Shown here one piece after another: positions 41,640 through 52,885 of a stretch of 64,000 bases of DNA. A program made the translations under genes and the position numbers. The number at the start of each line of letters is the position of its first letter. Position 1 is the stretch's first letter. Location of the stretch: contig JAULSU010000007.1 in the NCBI GenBank assembly GCA_030512335.1, forward strand, positions 3,968,001-4,032,000, written 5' to 3'. The notes under the pieces are model-generated. The model ran no database searches and had not been told where the DNA came from. It saw nothing but the letters and a program-made list of their open reading frames with translations. This DNA comes from Immersiella caudata. Lineage: Eukaryota; Ascomycota; Sordariomycetes; Sordariales; Lasiosphaeriaceae.

Positions 41640-41905
41640 CAAAGGGGCACGATGAGCTGCGACGTATGCTTTGGTATCATGGCAAAATCTCTCAGTTTTA
41701 GTTGCTGTTCAATGCGCTTTTACCGAACAGGGGGTTTCTATCGACAAAACGGACCGTCGTATAGCCAGAACATTTCAGATTGTCAGTCTACTCAGTTCTC
41801 AGCTCGCACGATGGTGCCCGTCGCGGTTACAATCGCATTGTAGCCATGCACTACAAAGAAATTCTAGACGAGATTGATCGTCTGGTTCTGTGTGTATCCT
41901 TTCGG
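41640..41905 (+). pseudogene. Possible 3' remnant of an unidentified gene
   Basis: Two neighbouring frames give protein-like strings: SWQNLSVLVAVQCAFTEQGV, then TFQIVSLLSSQLARW, and after a frame change YNRIVAMHYKEILDEIDRLV. They read as the end of a helical protein broken by a frameshift, and overlap the 3' end of the HET gene on the other strand. I cannot name the family. Confidence 0.3.
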
Positions 41906-43765
41906 CCATCTTTCCTGCTGAGGCGCCGTCGAAATGTCACCGTCTCGCATCAAAAGCATCACACGTTCGATAAGTGTGTATGCTCCATCAGTGACGCCAG
42001 CGGCTGACCGAACAAGGTAGGTCCCCCCATGCTGGGAGAAAGTCACCATTTTGTCTCCCGACCTCCCCAAATGGGAGTGCCCTACTTTCCCGTCCTTTGT
42101 GACAACGACTCTGAGATTTGCAAAGGGGAAGCTATTATGCGGGCTCGCTTCGACCCCGTTGATGTCGCTGAGAATAGTCTCGCCTTCCGGACCCATTGTC
42201 GAGACGAACGTAAAGCGACCGGTTCTTGCCGATGAGGAGTAATACGGGAGTTTGTCATACCACTCGACGTCACCAACTGTCCGGTAGAGCCAAGTCTTGA
42301 GGGAACAAGAAGTAGCGGAGTTTTGGGTGCTTGAAGCTGGCTGCTGGAAACTGTAGCGGAATTCCCCCAAGAGATGTTCCAGTTGCTCATGTATGAACAT
42401 TGTTCCGTACCGCATTCCAAACCGTACTCGGGATTGGTTGAGCCATGTAAGGATGGAGCCCCGAAGGTCCTTGGAAGTGCTCAGGTCAGCGGTGCAGTCC
42501 TCAAGGGTGCCGAAATACCGAGAGCCGAGGATTGTGAGAATGCGCCGGTGGTCGCTGAAGCGATATTCGATATTGTGAGCGAATTTTGCGCCGGCGCCTA
42601 GCCACCTGTTTGTCGGTGAGACGATACTAACCGTAGATAGTCGATGTTTAATGGTGCTCCAGTCCGGCACCCAGGACGGGACCTCTAGAGTTCCGCCGGG
42701 GACTGTAGCGAGCGAAAGAATATCCTCAAGAGTGTGTCGATTGATGAGAAACGTAGTCGCCTCGGTATACAAAGATGAGAGATCCCGCGAGTAGTCTACG
42801 GATACCTGCGGAACGGCGCGTGGATAGACTGATCGAAATGCGTAGACGAGATCCCGAGGCTCACTTGCTTCCTTTGTGCACAAGGCCTGGATGAAGTTGA
42901 CAGTGTCCTTGACAAGAGTCAGGCCAACGCCCAGGTGATGGGTTACAATGAAATCTCGCAGATTCGCCAGGTGTAAGCGTAGATAAGAATGTGCGCGGAT
43001 CCCATCGCTCTCTGGCAACTTCTCCAGTGCTTGCCTGAGGTACTTGAGTTCCAGGGGCTCGATTCCTCCAGCGAACAAGACACAATCTTTAGCACGAGAA
43101 ACTTCTTGCACTGTCCACGCCCTGGTCCAGTATGGATGCCGTACAAGTGGAGACAGTGAAGTGTATAGCAGCTCTCCAACCACATCGTTCGGTGCCCAGT
43201 ACTCGATTTTCCTACTGCTGCTGAATGTCCGAGTCGCCTTTATAAGGTCGACTACGGATTCAAGTCGACGTCTTTCAGAAGGAGGGAAATTGAGCCAGAT
43301 CACCACCCTGGTAGCCCGAGCATATATCTCGCCCATCATGGCCACCTGATCGTTCTTCTCTTTTGTGGACTCTTGGTTAATGCAGATGGCGTCAATCCAG
43401 AGATTTGTTGTTCGCAACCGTCTTCGAAGGCAACGCATTGCGTCCTCAGCGTTCCTTGTGACGAACAAAACGTGGCCATCACAGGAGACTGCATGGTTGC
43501 GTGGCTGGCCCCCCCACGTGTATGACAAAGCTTTGTATCGGGAGGTGAATAGAGATCGAATCCCGCGAGCTCGATGCAAATTTCGGAATCGGACGTCAGG
43601 GACGGAAGAATGCGGATGTATCGAACATAGCCACTCCGGAGTATGTTGTATTGGTACCAAGTCGCGGGCATGTTTGGGGGTTCTGTTAAGCGATTGAAGG
43701 GTTAGTATCTGGTAGCTTACGTTGATGATAAAGGCTGTGCAGGAGACTGGACGGCGGTCAGTCAC
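41864..43765 (-). CDS. HET domain protein; 5' end uncertain
   Basis: The frame encodes up to 633 residues with a clear HET domain (about 77-230): YKALSYTWGGQPRN, LWIDAICINQESTKEKNDQV, and YWTRAWTVQEVSRAK. The C-terminus has the usual HET-protein hydrophobic block (GGTYLVRSAAGVTDGAYTLIE). No ATG opens the frame upstream of the HET domain; it starts from a GTG, and a possible short intron (GTAAGC...ACTAAC...AACAG, minus strand 43720-43683) lies there, so the true first exon is unresolved or the start has been lost. HET proteins initiate incompatibility cell death. It lies away from the other HET genes, between two decayed genes. Confidence 0.75.
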   Translation of the reverse strand: MTDRRPVSCTAFIINVSYQILTLQSLNRTPKHARDLVPIQHTPEWLCSIHPHSSVPDVRFRNLHRARGIRSLFTSRYKALSYTWGGQPRNHAVSCDGHVLFVTRNAEDAMRCLRRRLRTTNLWIDAICINQESTKEKNDQVAMMGEIYARATRVVIWLNFPPSERRRLESVVDLIKATRTFSSSRKIEYWAPNDVVGELLYTSLSPLVRHPYWTRAWTVQEVSRAKDCVLFAGGIEPLELKYLRQALEKLPESDGIRAHSYLRLHLANLRDFIVTHHLGVGLTLVKDTVNFIQALCTKEASEPRDLVYAFRSVYPRAVPQVSVDYSRDLSSLYTEATTFLINRHTLEDILSLATVPGGTLEVPSWVPDWSTIKHRLSTVSIVSPTNRWLGAGAKFAHNIEYRFSDHRRILTILGSRYFGTLEDCTADLSTSKDLRGSILTWLNQSRVRFGMRYGTMFIHEQLEHLLGEFRYSFQQPASSTQNSATSCSLKTWLYRTVGDVEWYDKLPYYSSSARTGRFTFVSTMGPEGETILSDINGVEASPHNSFPFANLRVVVTKDGKVGHSHLGRSGDKMVTFSQHGGTYLVRSAAGVTDGAYTLIERVMLLMRDGDISTAPQQERWPKGYTQNQTINLV

Positions 43766-44355
43766 ACGCTAAACACCGAAAACTCTAAGCGATGTCCGCA
43801 GATGGTGGGCATCGTGAAAGTTACACGATGGATGTTTTTTCCTCATCATCCCTAAGGCGTCGGTCTGCGCGATTTTCGCGATTTCAATGTTTTGTGGCGC
43901 ACTGGCTGAAACCTGCCTCTCCTTTTTTGTTGGCCGGGGTGATAAATTAGGAAATCCGAGCAATTTTACAGCAGTGTGATTCAGCCGTTCCCAGTTTCGG
44001 GCTTAACACTGTCTCAGCGAGCTCAGTCCTTCTTTACTGTGTGCCTGCCAGCCACAAACTCCTTCAATTCGAAGCAAATATTTGGAGCAACTTGTTACAT
44101 TGACTAGGCTTTGTTGTCGACAAGAACCAATGCAGCTTGTATTGAACTCCCGGTCTAATCGATAGTGGTTGATCTAATGTCCAAAACAGCCGCATATATC
44201 ATCCAATAACAACGTGCTCGAATTTGCACGTCCCGTCCAGTCTTACGTGGGGTGCAATTATCCAGTCCCCGCAACTTAGGAATAAGCCCAGATAGGCTGT
44301 ACTGGACGGCCGCAGCAATGCTACCTTAAAATCCACCTCCTAGTCGTAACGCGGG

Positions 44356-44361
44356 TATAAG
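44356..44361 (+). promoter_or_regulatory. TATA-like box upstream of the secreted protein gene
   Basis: TATAAG lies 85 bp before the ATG at 44441, a normal distance for a fungal core promoter. Confidence 0.4.
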
Positions 44362-44440
44362 ACCCGACGTTCTTGTCATCTCCGGTCCCCTTTCTGTAGA
44401 ACCGGGGCTTGGCGAAAAAGACAACTGCGCCATCGTTACA

Positions 44441-45238
44441 ATGCGGTTTTCTAGCTTGGGTCTGCTCATTCCCCTCGCCTCATGCATTGACCATGCATTG
44501 GCAGCGGGGGCTCCAGTATTCTTTTTCACGCAGTTCCCGACATCGACTACAGCCCTCCGAGATGAGCTGATCAGCCGCATGCACAACATCTCCCACTTTT
44601 CGTGCACAGACGAACCTGGTGTGAGCAAATACGCACTTGTCATTCCCCGTGGCGGCGGTGACAATCTCACGGCATATTCCATCGAACAGTAAGACCCCAA
44701 TTCCTCACTTCATGGGAATCGGAAGTTGATGATCCTCTCCAGGTACGACGACGATGCAACCTTCTACAAGCACCTCGGCGCCGAAATCGTCTCAACATCC
44801 TTGTTCGGCTGGACCACCAGCATTCCAAACATCTGGACAAAAGACCCCGCTGTCCAAAACTTCACGGTAATCGACAGCATGAACTTCGTCAAGCCCGAGT
44901 TCGCCAAGGCCGCAGACCCGTACATTGTCGTCGAAGGCCTCACCTATATGTCGGGCGGCGTCCACCACGTTATTGAGCACTTGGAGGAGGCGGTGGTTGC
45001 GTCGCGAAATGAGAGCGGAACGCTGGCTTTTGGGCTGTATACGGACCCAGTGAACAAAGACAAGTTGTGGACACTTGCGGCATACGAGAGCGAGGATTAC
45101 CTGACAAACGTGCACAATAAGAGTCCGACTGCGAGAGAGGTTGACGAGCATACGAGGGGGATGAGGTCTTCCAGGCAGACGATTCTGTTGCAGAAGCGGG
45201 GAGGGTTTCTGTATAAGGGTGCTGCTGGCTGCGGGTAG
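44441..45238 (+). CDS. Secreted protein, possibly of dimeric alpha/beta-barrel type
   Basis: Exons 44441-44688 and 44743-45238 (247 residues), with a 54-nt intron GTAAGA...CTCCAG. The signal peptide is MRFSSLGLLIPLASCIDHAL. The mature part begins with a beta strand (APVFFFTQFPT) and has two similar halves: the first contains ALRDELISRMHN and FSCTDEPG, the second EHLEEAVVAS, GTLAFGLYTDP, KLWTLAAYESEDYL and SPTAREV. This arrangement recalls dimeric alpha/beta-barrel (ABM-like) proteins, which include small monooxygenases, but I see no catalytic signature. Family assignment is inference. Confidence 0.65.
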
Positions 45239-46038
45239 CTACGTGCATGTATTGAAAGTGTCCTCGGCGCGAAGCAATAGAAGTCCAGGGCCGAAATTCC
45301 CGTGAATCATTGGTGGAAAGCTGCAGATGAAGTTCATCGATTGTCACTCCCATCCCTTTTATGGGTAGCCCGTCGCAGACCGTGTAACGCTATGCCGCTC
45401 CTTTGATGAAGACTCGTGGGGTGTGAGTTTGTGGTGGCGGTGGAAAGGGCTGCTGTGGAGGGGGTGGTGGGGGATGAGAGAATGGGCAGGTTCTTTGAGT
45501 TTAGGGGGTATGAGGTTGGAGGGGTGTAGGTGGCGGTGTTGGGAGGATGTTTTTGGGGGGGGAGGGACAATGGGATTGTGGCCATGGATGGGAAAGAATG
45601 GAAGAAGAGGGGTTTTCGAACTTACGGATTTACTGCTAGCTGGAGCCGTGGGCGAGAAAATACCGGAATTAGTAAAATGGGAATGGCTTGTTGCCTTTCC
45701 AGTTCTGGGAATCCGTAAAGGTGGTGCGCCACAACGTCGTGAAACCCCGAAAGCGTAGGGGAAGAGCGCAAGGCTCCAACGCTCGTCCAACCCCATGGCG
45801 TTTTCAGATATGATCAAGCACAGCCGGCGCCGAGGCATTTTTGTCAAGTCCAACTAGCTCATGCAAGTGAGTTAGGTCACATCAATTGCGATTTGTCCAG
45901 CTAGGACTCAGTCTTCACCGCAGGACGCGAAGTCAAAAGGGCAGTCACTCACAACACAAGAATCGGTCGCCGCCCCGCCAACACCCACCGATTGCCACCA
46001 CTTGTGCCCACGCAGACAGTGGCATCAATAATAGCAAA
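45239..46038. other. Intergenic stretch
   Basis: About 0.8 kb; several overlapping frames (for example minus 45359-45853) are low-complexity, Pro/Thr/His-rich shadows without domains. Confidence 0.4.
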
Positions 46039-48281
46039 ATTTCCTTCGGTTTTTCACCTTCGGATATAATCAATATTGTCAAATACTGCCGGGACCTCGT
46101 TGAGAAGAGCAAGAATGCACCTTCCGAGTTTAGCGAAATCTCGCGCAATGTCGAAGGGCTCCACTCCCTGCTCCTCACCCTCCAATCCGAGGCCGACAAC
46201 CCCGAGTCGCTTCTTCACCGTGACGAGATCACCGCAGTGAGGTTGTCCAACTCGGTAGGAGCGGTCAGGGACCATGTCTTGCCGAAACTCGAGGCCGTCC
46301 TAAAGAAATGTCCGAGCCTCGGCACGGAAAAGCCAAGGTCCTTGATCGGATCCGCACTTTGCTGGCCCTCAACAACCAGATTATTTCGACTCATCTCGAG
46401 GCCCTCCAGACCGGAGCACTGGGCATAATTCAGCAACTCCGAGAAGAAGGTCTCCTCAACTCGGATGCACCGTCCGAAAGCGAACCGGAGCCTCAGCCCC
46501 GGCCAACTTCTCGATATCTGGCGCCCTACTACGAAACGGAATCTGAGAGCGACGCAAGCTCTATTCTGGGTCCCCGAGTCAGCAGACCCTACACATACTC
46601 CACCCATCAGACACAGCCAAGAAGGGGAAAAATAGCCAGGAAAAAGTGGTCCCCGGGTCTATCGTCCTCGAAGGAAGTGGACAGCGATTTGACCAGCGAT
46701 GTCGACTCGGAAGGAACCATCACACCAACCTCCACACCTACAAGCTCTCGCACTAGGCGGTCATCAACCGGTGCCGGAAATCCGAAGCCCAAGGATGGAT
46801 GGCAAGATGAACCACCACGCCCCGATCTTGAAAGAAAGTCGTCGTCGTACACAAGATCTGGGAGCAATCTCGTCTCATCCCTTCTAAACCCCGAAGCCGG
46901 GGCATCGTCTCCAAACGCCACACGGAATGTTTCAAGGAGGCCGAAGTTGGAGAGGCGCGAGCCCTTCACCGTTCATCGAGACCTCAGTCCCTCCGAGTCC
47001 AGCCGGTCCAGCGCTGGTTCGGGGTTGGGCAGCCAGGGGGCAGCTAGGGAGAGCACTCGTCGTCGGCGCCCGAGATGGATGTACCGAACTAAAGGGATCA
47101 TCATCCCAAGGTACCGATCCGGGAATTTATCGAGCAAGATGCTACCTCTTGCAGCAGATAACGGCCTCTTGGCTCACGTGCAGATGTGCCTAACCATGGG
47201 ATCTCATATCGAGTCATGTGGTCCACTACGATCCTCGAAGAAGGATCCGTCTTTGGTCGAGGGCGACCCGGAAGACCCAGGGAAGGCGAAGACGGCACTT
47301 TGTATTACGGTCGAAAAAGGCCATTTTGAGATTGCCAAATTCCTGTTGGAATGCGGTGCAAACGTCGACTCCGCAAGCCTCTACCATCCTGTGCTGCACA
47401 ATCAGATCGAAATGGTACGGCTGCTCCTCGAATATGGCGCCGAGATCGCCGACCACAGCGGCGGATGGATGCACATTGCATCCCACATGGGCTACACTGG
47501 GCTGTGCGACCTCTTTCTCGACTACGGCGCAGATGTTGACGCACCGGATGACGATGGCTACACCCCTCTCCTGTTGGCCGCCTGGCAAGGAAAGGAGCCG
47601 GTAGTGAATCTCTTCCTGGATAAAGGCGCCTCTGTTCATACCGAATGCAACGACGGCCAGACTGCGATGTACAAGGCGAGCGGCCAAAGACATGAAGCCG
47701 TAGTGGGGCGTCTTCTTGAGTATGGAGCTCGCCCAAATGATGGCCGAGGCGCTGCGGGTGAGACCACTCTCTTCAAAGCGACTTCAAAAGGGGATGTTGA
47801 AATTGTCCGCCAGTTGTTGGCGGCCAAGGCCGACCCCAATATTCCGAACTCAGCAGTCATGTCGAAAGGGGGCAGACCAGCGCGGTCGGGGGCAACGTAT
47901 CACCTTCTGCGGACAGCCCACGGACAGGTGCCTGACCCCAAAATCTTGGTCGGGAAGTTCATCGGAAAGTGAAACCGACAAATACCTGGCCAGTATCCTC
48001 TCCATGAGGCCGCGACAAATCGAGTGACCGGAGCCCATATTGCCAGGATGCTCTTGGATGCGGGCGCCAGAGTTGATGTGAAAGATGGCGAAGGGACGCG
48101 ACCGATCGAGTACGCCATTGAGGCGGGGTTAGAGTCCATGGCGGATTTGTTAGAATCTCACGGATCACGACGGCCCAAGACGGAGCGGGATGACGGTGGC
48201 CCTGCCAAGCCGAGGGATGGGGTAGAGGCCTTGATCACAGAAGCTGCTGGATACTTCATGGGGAGACTCGGCCGCTCTTGA
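46039..48281 (+). pseudogene. Ankyrin-repeat protein gene with lost start and frameshift
   Basis: The N-terminal domain reads ISFGFSPSDIINIVKYCRDL with a following KNAPSEFSEISRNVEGLHSL, a common N-terminus of fungal STAND/ankyrin proteins that normally begins Met-Ser-Phe-Gly-Phe. Here the expected ATG at 46039-46041 is ATT. At about 46340 the frame shifts by one base (KCPSLGTEKPR, then VLDRIRTLLALNNQIIS). The second frame runs to 47927, then a 66-nt intron (47928-47993) leads to a last exon (47994-48281). After a disordered Ser/Arg-rich linker, five or more ankyrin repeats are intact (for example GHFEIAKFLLECGANVDSAS, DDDGYTPLLLAAWQGKEPVV). If the two early lesions are real, it is inactive. 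Confidence 0.6.
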
Positions 48282-48705
48282 GGCTACTGCTTGACTGAAG
48301 AGAGAAACCCGGCCTGCTCATGAACGCCAGTCAGATGTTTACGCTCTTGCCCTCACGTGCTTCTGGATGCGAAGCCACCCTTGTCTCAAATAGGGGGGGG
48401 GTTGGCAGTTCAGGGGGATTCGCTCGGATCGATTTGTTTGCCCCACCAAACACGAGCGATTGGGAAATGAGAGCCAACCACCATCTGCCAACCAGCAATC
48501 CCTGCGGATCCAGATGCATGGTTGCCTGTTGGGTAGGATTTTCAAGAGCGACTAACGCACTCTGGCGGCATACTGCAGGCAGACCAGATACATGGTGCGC
48601 GGACACGGCTTAAGTAGACACGTTCTCCCGTAGACGGATGCCAAGGTTTCTTTCGCGTCCTTCAACATCATCAATCCATCAAGCCCAACAAAACACCGAA
48701 CAAAA

Positions 48706-50682
48706 ATGCCAGTAACACGGAGATCATGGCCGAATCCCGAGGCGCCATCCGGCAGGGATATCGGGCTGGTCAACCCGATTAACGCGCCCGACACAGATGA
48801 CAGCACCTGGACGCAAGAGACTCCAATGCCATTGGACATGTTCACAAGATTCATCGAGTTTCTTCATACCCACAAGCTGCCCAACGGCCAAACAACCACC
48901 CTCCCGACCCTTTCCCCATCGGATCTCAAAAAGTTCTTAGCCCCTTACAACGAGTGGGCGCCGGCGCCTTACAACACCAACACCATCCGCACCGACAGCG
49001 CAGCAGGCCGCTTCAGCTTCTGTTTCTCCGGCCTCCCCACCATGCAAGAATTGCAATCAGGACTTGGCGCTATTGTCGCCCTCGCTGCCGACGCCGAAAG
49101 CAAAATCGACCCCGAGCTCAACCTCTGCAAGCAACGCATCTGGGCCGGCATGCCGCCCATCAGCCCCCGCCGCTGGTCCGAAAAGAAACTCGACGCCCCG
49201 GAAAACCTCGACCTCGCCGTCGAATTCATCCTCCGTACCTGCGACATGGTCCACTTCAGCATGCCGACCCCCTCCCGCAAGCTCCGCACCGCCTACAACA
49301 AGGCCCACGACGTCCTCTCCCACCTCGACACCGTCCTCTCCGCCCACCACGCCGCCAACGGAACCCCGTCTCCTCCCCGCGTCGCAGACCTCTGGTCCGA
49401 CTACTTCTTCACCCACGTCAAAACCATCACCACCCACCTGCACACCTGGTCCCTCTCCCACCTCCAATCACTCACCACCTCCCTCCTCTCCCGCATCCAA
49501 TCCACACCTACCCTCCCCGGCGCCGCGCGCATGTCCACACAGCAAGACACCCTCATGTCCCAATTCGAGCGCCTCACCCGCATCACGCAGCGCATCGACA
49601 TGGCCCTCCTCTTTCCCCTAATCGGTCTCAAAAACAACTTGCCTCAGTGGCGAAGCATGACTTCCCCGCCAATTGTCAACTGGGGGGAATATATCCGCTC
49701 GCATGGCGCCACACCGCTGAAGGGGAATTACCCCGTAGATATCACCCAACGAGACCAGGTGTTCTTTCAAAGGCAGTCGAGGTTAGTCCGGGAGGAGCTA
49801 GAGCCGTATCTGGCCAGAAATGGGGGCGTGGCAGGGGATGGGGCGTTTTCTGCGAGGGAAGTGGTTTTATCTGCGGAGAGGGTCAGGACGGCGCACGCGA
49901 AGGGGAGGAGGGACTTGAGAGGGGAGGCGGTGGAGGAGATGGAGGAGGTGGAGGGAGAGATGTGGGTTGGGGGGTTGAGGCGGGTTCTGGACAGGGAGGA
50001 AGGGATGTATACCAAGTGGGGATTCGTGGCGTATCGGGTGTGCTATGGGCATTCAGAGGAGGAATGGAAGTTATTTTTGGGGAGGTTTCAAAAGGATGTG
50101 AAGAATTGGGGCGAGGGCGTTGCTAACGTGGAGGAGGTTAGGGAGAAGATGGAGATTAGGTGGGTTGATGGGAGGGAGTATGGGATTGCGGAGGGGGATG
50201 TTGAAGGTGCGAGGAAGCACTTTGCAATGAACGAAGACCGGGAAAGAGGCGAACCCCAGGGACTACTCGCACCAGGGTTCTTGGCTGCTGATCGGAGTTC
50301 GATTGACTCGTATATCCATGAGTTGAGGATGCCTGGGCAGACGCTTGTCGACGAAGCTGACCTGGGGCCTTTTATTCTGGTTGGAGAGAAGAGATTTGAT
50401 GGCCGAAGCCGTCGAGCATTGGCGGGGTTTGACGGCACGGTTAGAGTTCTGGGGTCGACATTGATTGATGATGTGTGGCCAACACTATGGTGGACCGGTA
50501 TCACGGTGGATACGCTCTGGGACTTGGCTGTTCTGCACCCTTCCCGCGTTTACGTTGGGCTTTTGGTGCAGAGTCAGATTGAGGGATGGACTCGGTTTCG
50601 GAACATCAGGGATGCCGTACTGAAGAAGGCTCACGAGTGGCAGCGTAATGGAAAACTGAGCTCGAGGCCAAGCGGCGTGTAA
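48706..50682 (+). CDS. Uncharacterised fungal protein, 658 residues
   Basis: One uninterrupted frame with a good start context (AAAAATGCCAG). No signal peptide, membrane segment or named domain. The N-terminal half is alpha-helical with several Trp (FLAPYNEWAPAPYN, FILRTCDMVHF); the middle is Glu/Arg/Gly-rich; the C-terminal third has FLAADRSSIDSYIHELRMPG, then DEADLGPFILVGEKRF and WPTLWWTGITVDTLWDLAV, which looks conserved. It could be an enzyme, but nothing in the sequence fixes a reaction. Codon composition changes midway from C-rich to G-rich third positions. Confidence 0.75.
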   Translation: MPVTRRSWPNPEAPSGRDIGLVNPINAPDTDDSTWTQETPMPLDMFTRFIEFLHTHKLPNGQTTTLPTLSPSDLKKFLAPYNEWAPAPYNTNTIRTDSAAGRFSFCFSGLPTMQELQSGLGAIVALAADAESKIDPELNLCKQRIWAGMPPISPRRWSEKKLDAPENLDLAVEFILRTCDMVHFSMPTPSRKLRTAYNKAHDVLSHLDTVLSAHHAANGTPSPPRVADLWSDYFFTHVKTITTHLHTWSLSHLQSLTTSLLSRIQSTPTLPGAARMSTQQDTLMSQFERLTRITQRIDMALLFPLIGLKNNLPQWRSMTSPPIVNWGEYIRSHGATPLKGNYPVDITQRDQVFFQRQSRLVREELEPYLARNGGVAGDGAFSAREVVLSAERVRTAHAKGRRDLRGEAVEEMEEVEGEMWVGGLRRVLDREEGMYTKWGFVAYRVCYGHSEEEWKLFLGRFQKDVKNWGEGVANVEEVREKMEIRWVDGREYGIAEGDVEGARKHFAMNEDRERGEPQGLLAPGFLAADRSSIDSYIHELRMPGQTLVDEADLGPFILVGEKRFDGRSRRALAGFDGTVRVLGSTLIDDVWPTLWWTGITVDTLWDLAVLHPSRVYVGLLVQSQIEGWTRFRNIRDAVLKKAHEWQRNGKLSSRPSGV

Positions 50683-50965
50683 TTGAAGACCTTTCGCTAA
50701 ATTTCTTCAGATGAAGGGTAGGTATGATGATATCTTACATTACTTGCCTCTCCGCATGAAATGTATTGTTTGCGTCGTGGGCCACGAAGCCACTGTTTCT
50801 CTTGCGAGTGTGTAAGTTGCGGTGGGTAGACTCGGATAGTGCTATCTGTTTATCTCCATCGATTCTCCTCCAAGAGGCGGAACGGGGGAGGGAAAACAAA
50901 ATTGGCAGGGTGCGACGCGCTGGCTGCCAGCTGGTGGATACCGCAGGATGCAGTGCGTTGTGATT

Positions 50966-51340
50966 GGGTGTCTGGGCCGCATTGCGCCGAATATCTTGGT
51001 GTACCCCGCAACTCCCCCTCTCCATCTTTGCCCAAGGCCATCTACGCGGCGTCTGTCAACCAACTCAAATAACTCACCCTTGTATGCTACCGACAACACG
51101 TGAAGCACATCTCCATCTTCATCAACCCCGTCTTCCTGGTCCTGGTCACCGCCCTCCTCAACGACGACGACGCCCACCGCCCTTCGCAGCGCCTATACTT
51201 TCTACTGTGCATTCGCTGCTGCGCGGATCTGGCCAACAAAGTTTCGGATAGACCGGGCGCACGCGCTCTTGGGCAACTCTTAGTGGACCTTAGCGTGTTT
51301 GAGGAGTGTACAACGGGCGATGACTATCTTAATCCTTAAT
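50966..51340 (+). pseudogene. Possible helical protein remnant (transcription-factor-like C-terminus)
   Basis: Two adjacent frames read SLPKAIYAASVNQLK, a stop, then VKHISIFINPVFLVLVTALL, FLLCIRCCADL and ARALGQLLVDLSVFEE. This resembles the C-terminal helices of some fungal Zn2Cys6 transcription factors, but the evidence is thin. Confidence 0.25.
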
Positions 51341-51880
51341 CCCGAAGGTGGGTTGGCGGCTTCGGAGCCGTAGTGGAATGGAAGCATCTATGATAGCAAC
51401 GAAGACATGGTGGGGGGGGGAGGGTCGCCGATTACACCGCTGATCAATGGTGAGAGTTGGGGGATGGAACTACTAAAGAATTTTGACACAGTTGTGCAGA
51501 CTCGACGTAGGGAAATACTCGTAAACAGCACGAGCCCTTGGCAGCAGAATCAGACCTCTGGACGTGCAGAATTGCGGACTTGCGCGAGGCTTGTCTGTAG
51601 CAGTCGGCGATGTATCCTGAGTCAGACCCCGAGGGCTTCTTTGCTGTTGAATAGCGCCATTCCCAGAGTCTGATTTGTGCGGTTCGAGTTGACGTTGATG
51701 GGCCCGCGTCCCGGGGTCGGAATCCGGGTGTTAGCCACTGGGCATGGTGCGAAGGATAAAATGGCGACTGCTATTACCTACGGTAGGGAGCTATTGGTCC
51801 GATTTTTCCTGGCTGCCAAGGGCATATTTCTGCCTTTCTCCCAGCTGCTGTTCGCTTTGAAACCAAACCGCGACCGACCC

Positions 51881-51913
51881 TGCGGTGCCTGCGGTGCCTG
51901 CGGTGCCTGCGGG
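51881..51913 (+). repeat. 9-bp tandem repeat TGCGGTGCC
   Basis: Three exact TGCGGTGCC units and a partial fourth (TGCGGG) follow each other. Confidence 0.85.
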
Positions 51914-52212
51914 CATCGCCAATTACATCCAGTGTATAGGTTCCCGTGGCGCGGGGGCTCTTATGTTAAACTAATCCCGCTGCTTTGGCTACTCGGATAC
52001 GTTGATGGAACCCGGTGTTACGTACCTAGCCACTTGGAGGATCTTTGACGATGGGAGACAGTCCAGACGACCTTGGCAGTCTGTTCCTTTTCCCTTGGTG
52101 GCTCAAAGTGGTTCTGAATGAGTCCTGGATTGACTAGTGTTTGCGCAACCGTATCGTGGTCGTGTATCAGCCGACATAAAGAACTCACCAATATGAAGGT
52201 ACTTCATTGGCG

Positions 52213-52316
52213 TCTTACGCGGACACGAGGTCCCGAGTGAGAGTCTTGCACATTCCCGCTGACCTCTTACGCGGAAACGAGGTCCCGAGTCGGAGTATTG
52301 CAGGTTCCGTTCGACC
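52213..52316 (+). repeat. 52-bp tandem duplication
   Basis: The unit starting TCTTACGCGGACACGAGGTC at 52213 is repeated at 52265 with a few substitutions (period 52 bp), and a third partial TCTCAC follows. It lies about 600 bp upstream of the lipoxygenase start. Confidence 0.8.
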
Positions 52317-52770
52317 TCTCACAAGGCGAGGTAGTTGTTCTCACCGGACGCGGGGCGCCCGAATACGCTACCCCTCTTTCGGCCCGGCGTCATGCTGGCG
52401 GCTGAAAACCTACCTAGTCGGTGGACGGAGAGGAACTAAGCGGAGGGTGCCGCAGCAACGGGCTAGATTGGCTTCTAGACCCCCAGCTTGAGAAAGACAC
52501 TCTGCAATGCTGGCAAAGTTAGAGCTGAGAGATGACCCCGGCGCGACTCTTGCATGCAACGGTCTGCCGATGTGGACCGCCTCAGCTCGCTCAAGGCCGC
52601 CCCAGCGGGAAACTATTGGTCAGTTCGCGGATGCCGTTGTAACGCTTGCTGCAGGGCACTGGCACTGCCTCAATTTTTGCACAGCCAACCCCTCCTTCCA
52701 TTTTCAACCTGTGATACTTGGCATTGTCGAGCTATTGATGGCTACCGTAGATAGGGGAGTAGAAGTGGTG

Positions 52771-52776
52771 TATAAA
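52771..52776 (+). promoter_or_regulatory. TATA box of the lipoxygenase gene
   Basis: TATAAA lies 115 bp before the ATG at 52886, in a GTGTATAAAGGG context typical of a strong core promoter. Confidence 0.5.
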
Positions 52777-52885
52777 GGGAGCCGCTGGGGCATTCAGTGC
52801 TCTCGGTGATTACATGGCCAGTCAATCGCACTTGCCTTCAATTTTTTGAGTGCTTAAATCGTGATCCACAGCAACCGGGCCCACA

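Larger units (their letters stand above)
50683..52770. other. Two-kilobase gene-poor stretch with small repeats
   Basis: Contains a possible gene remnant (50966-51340), a 9-bp tandem repeat (51881-51913) and a 52-bp tandem duplication (52213-52316). I see no intact gene. Confidence 0.45.
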
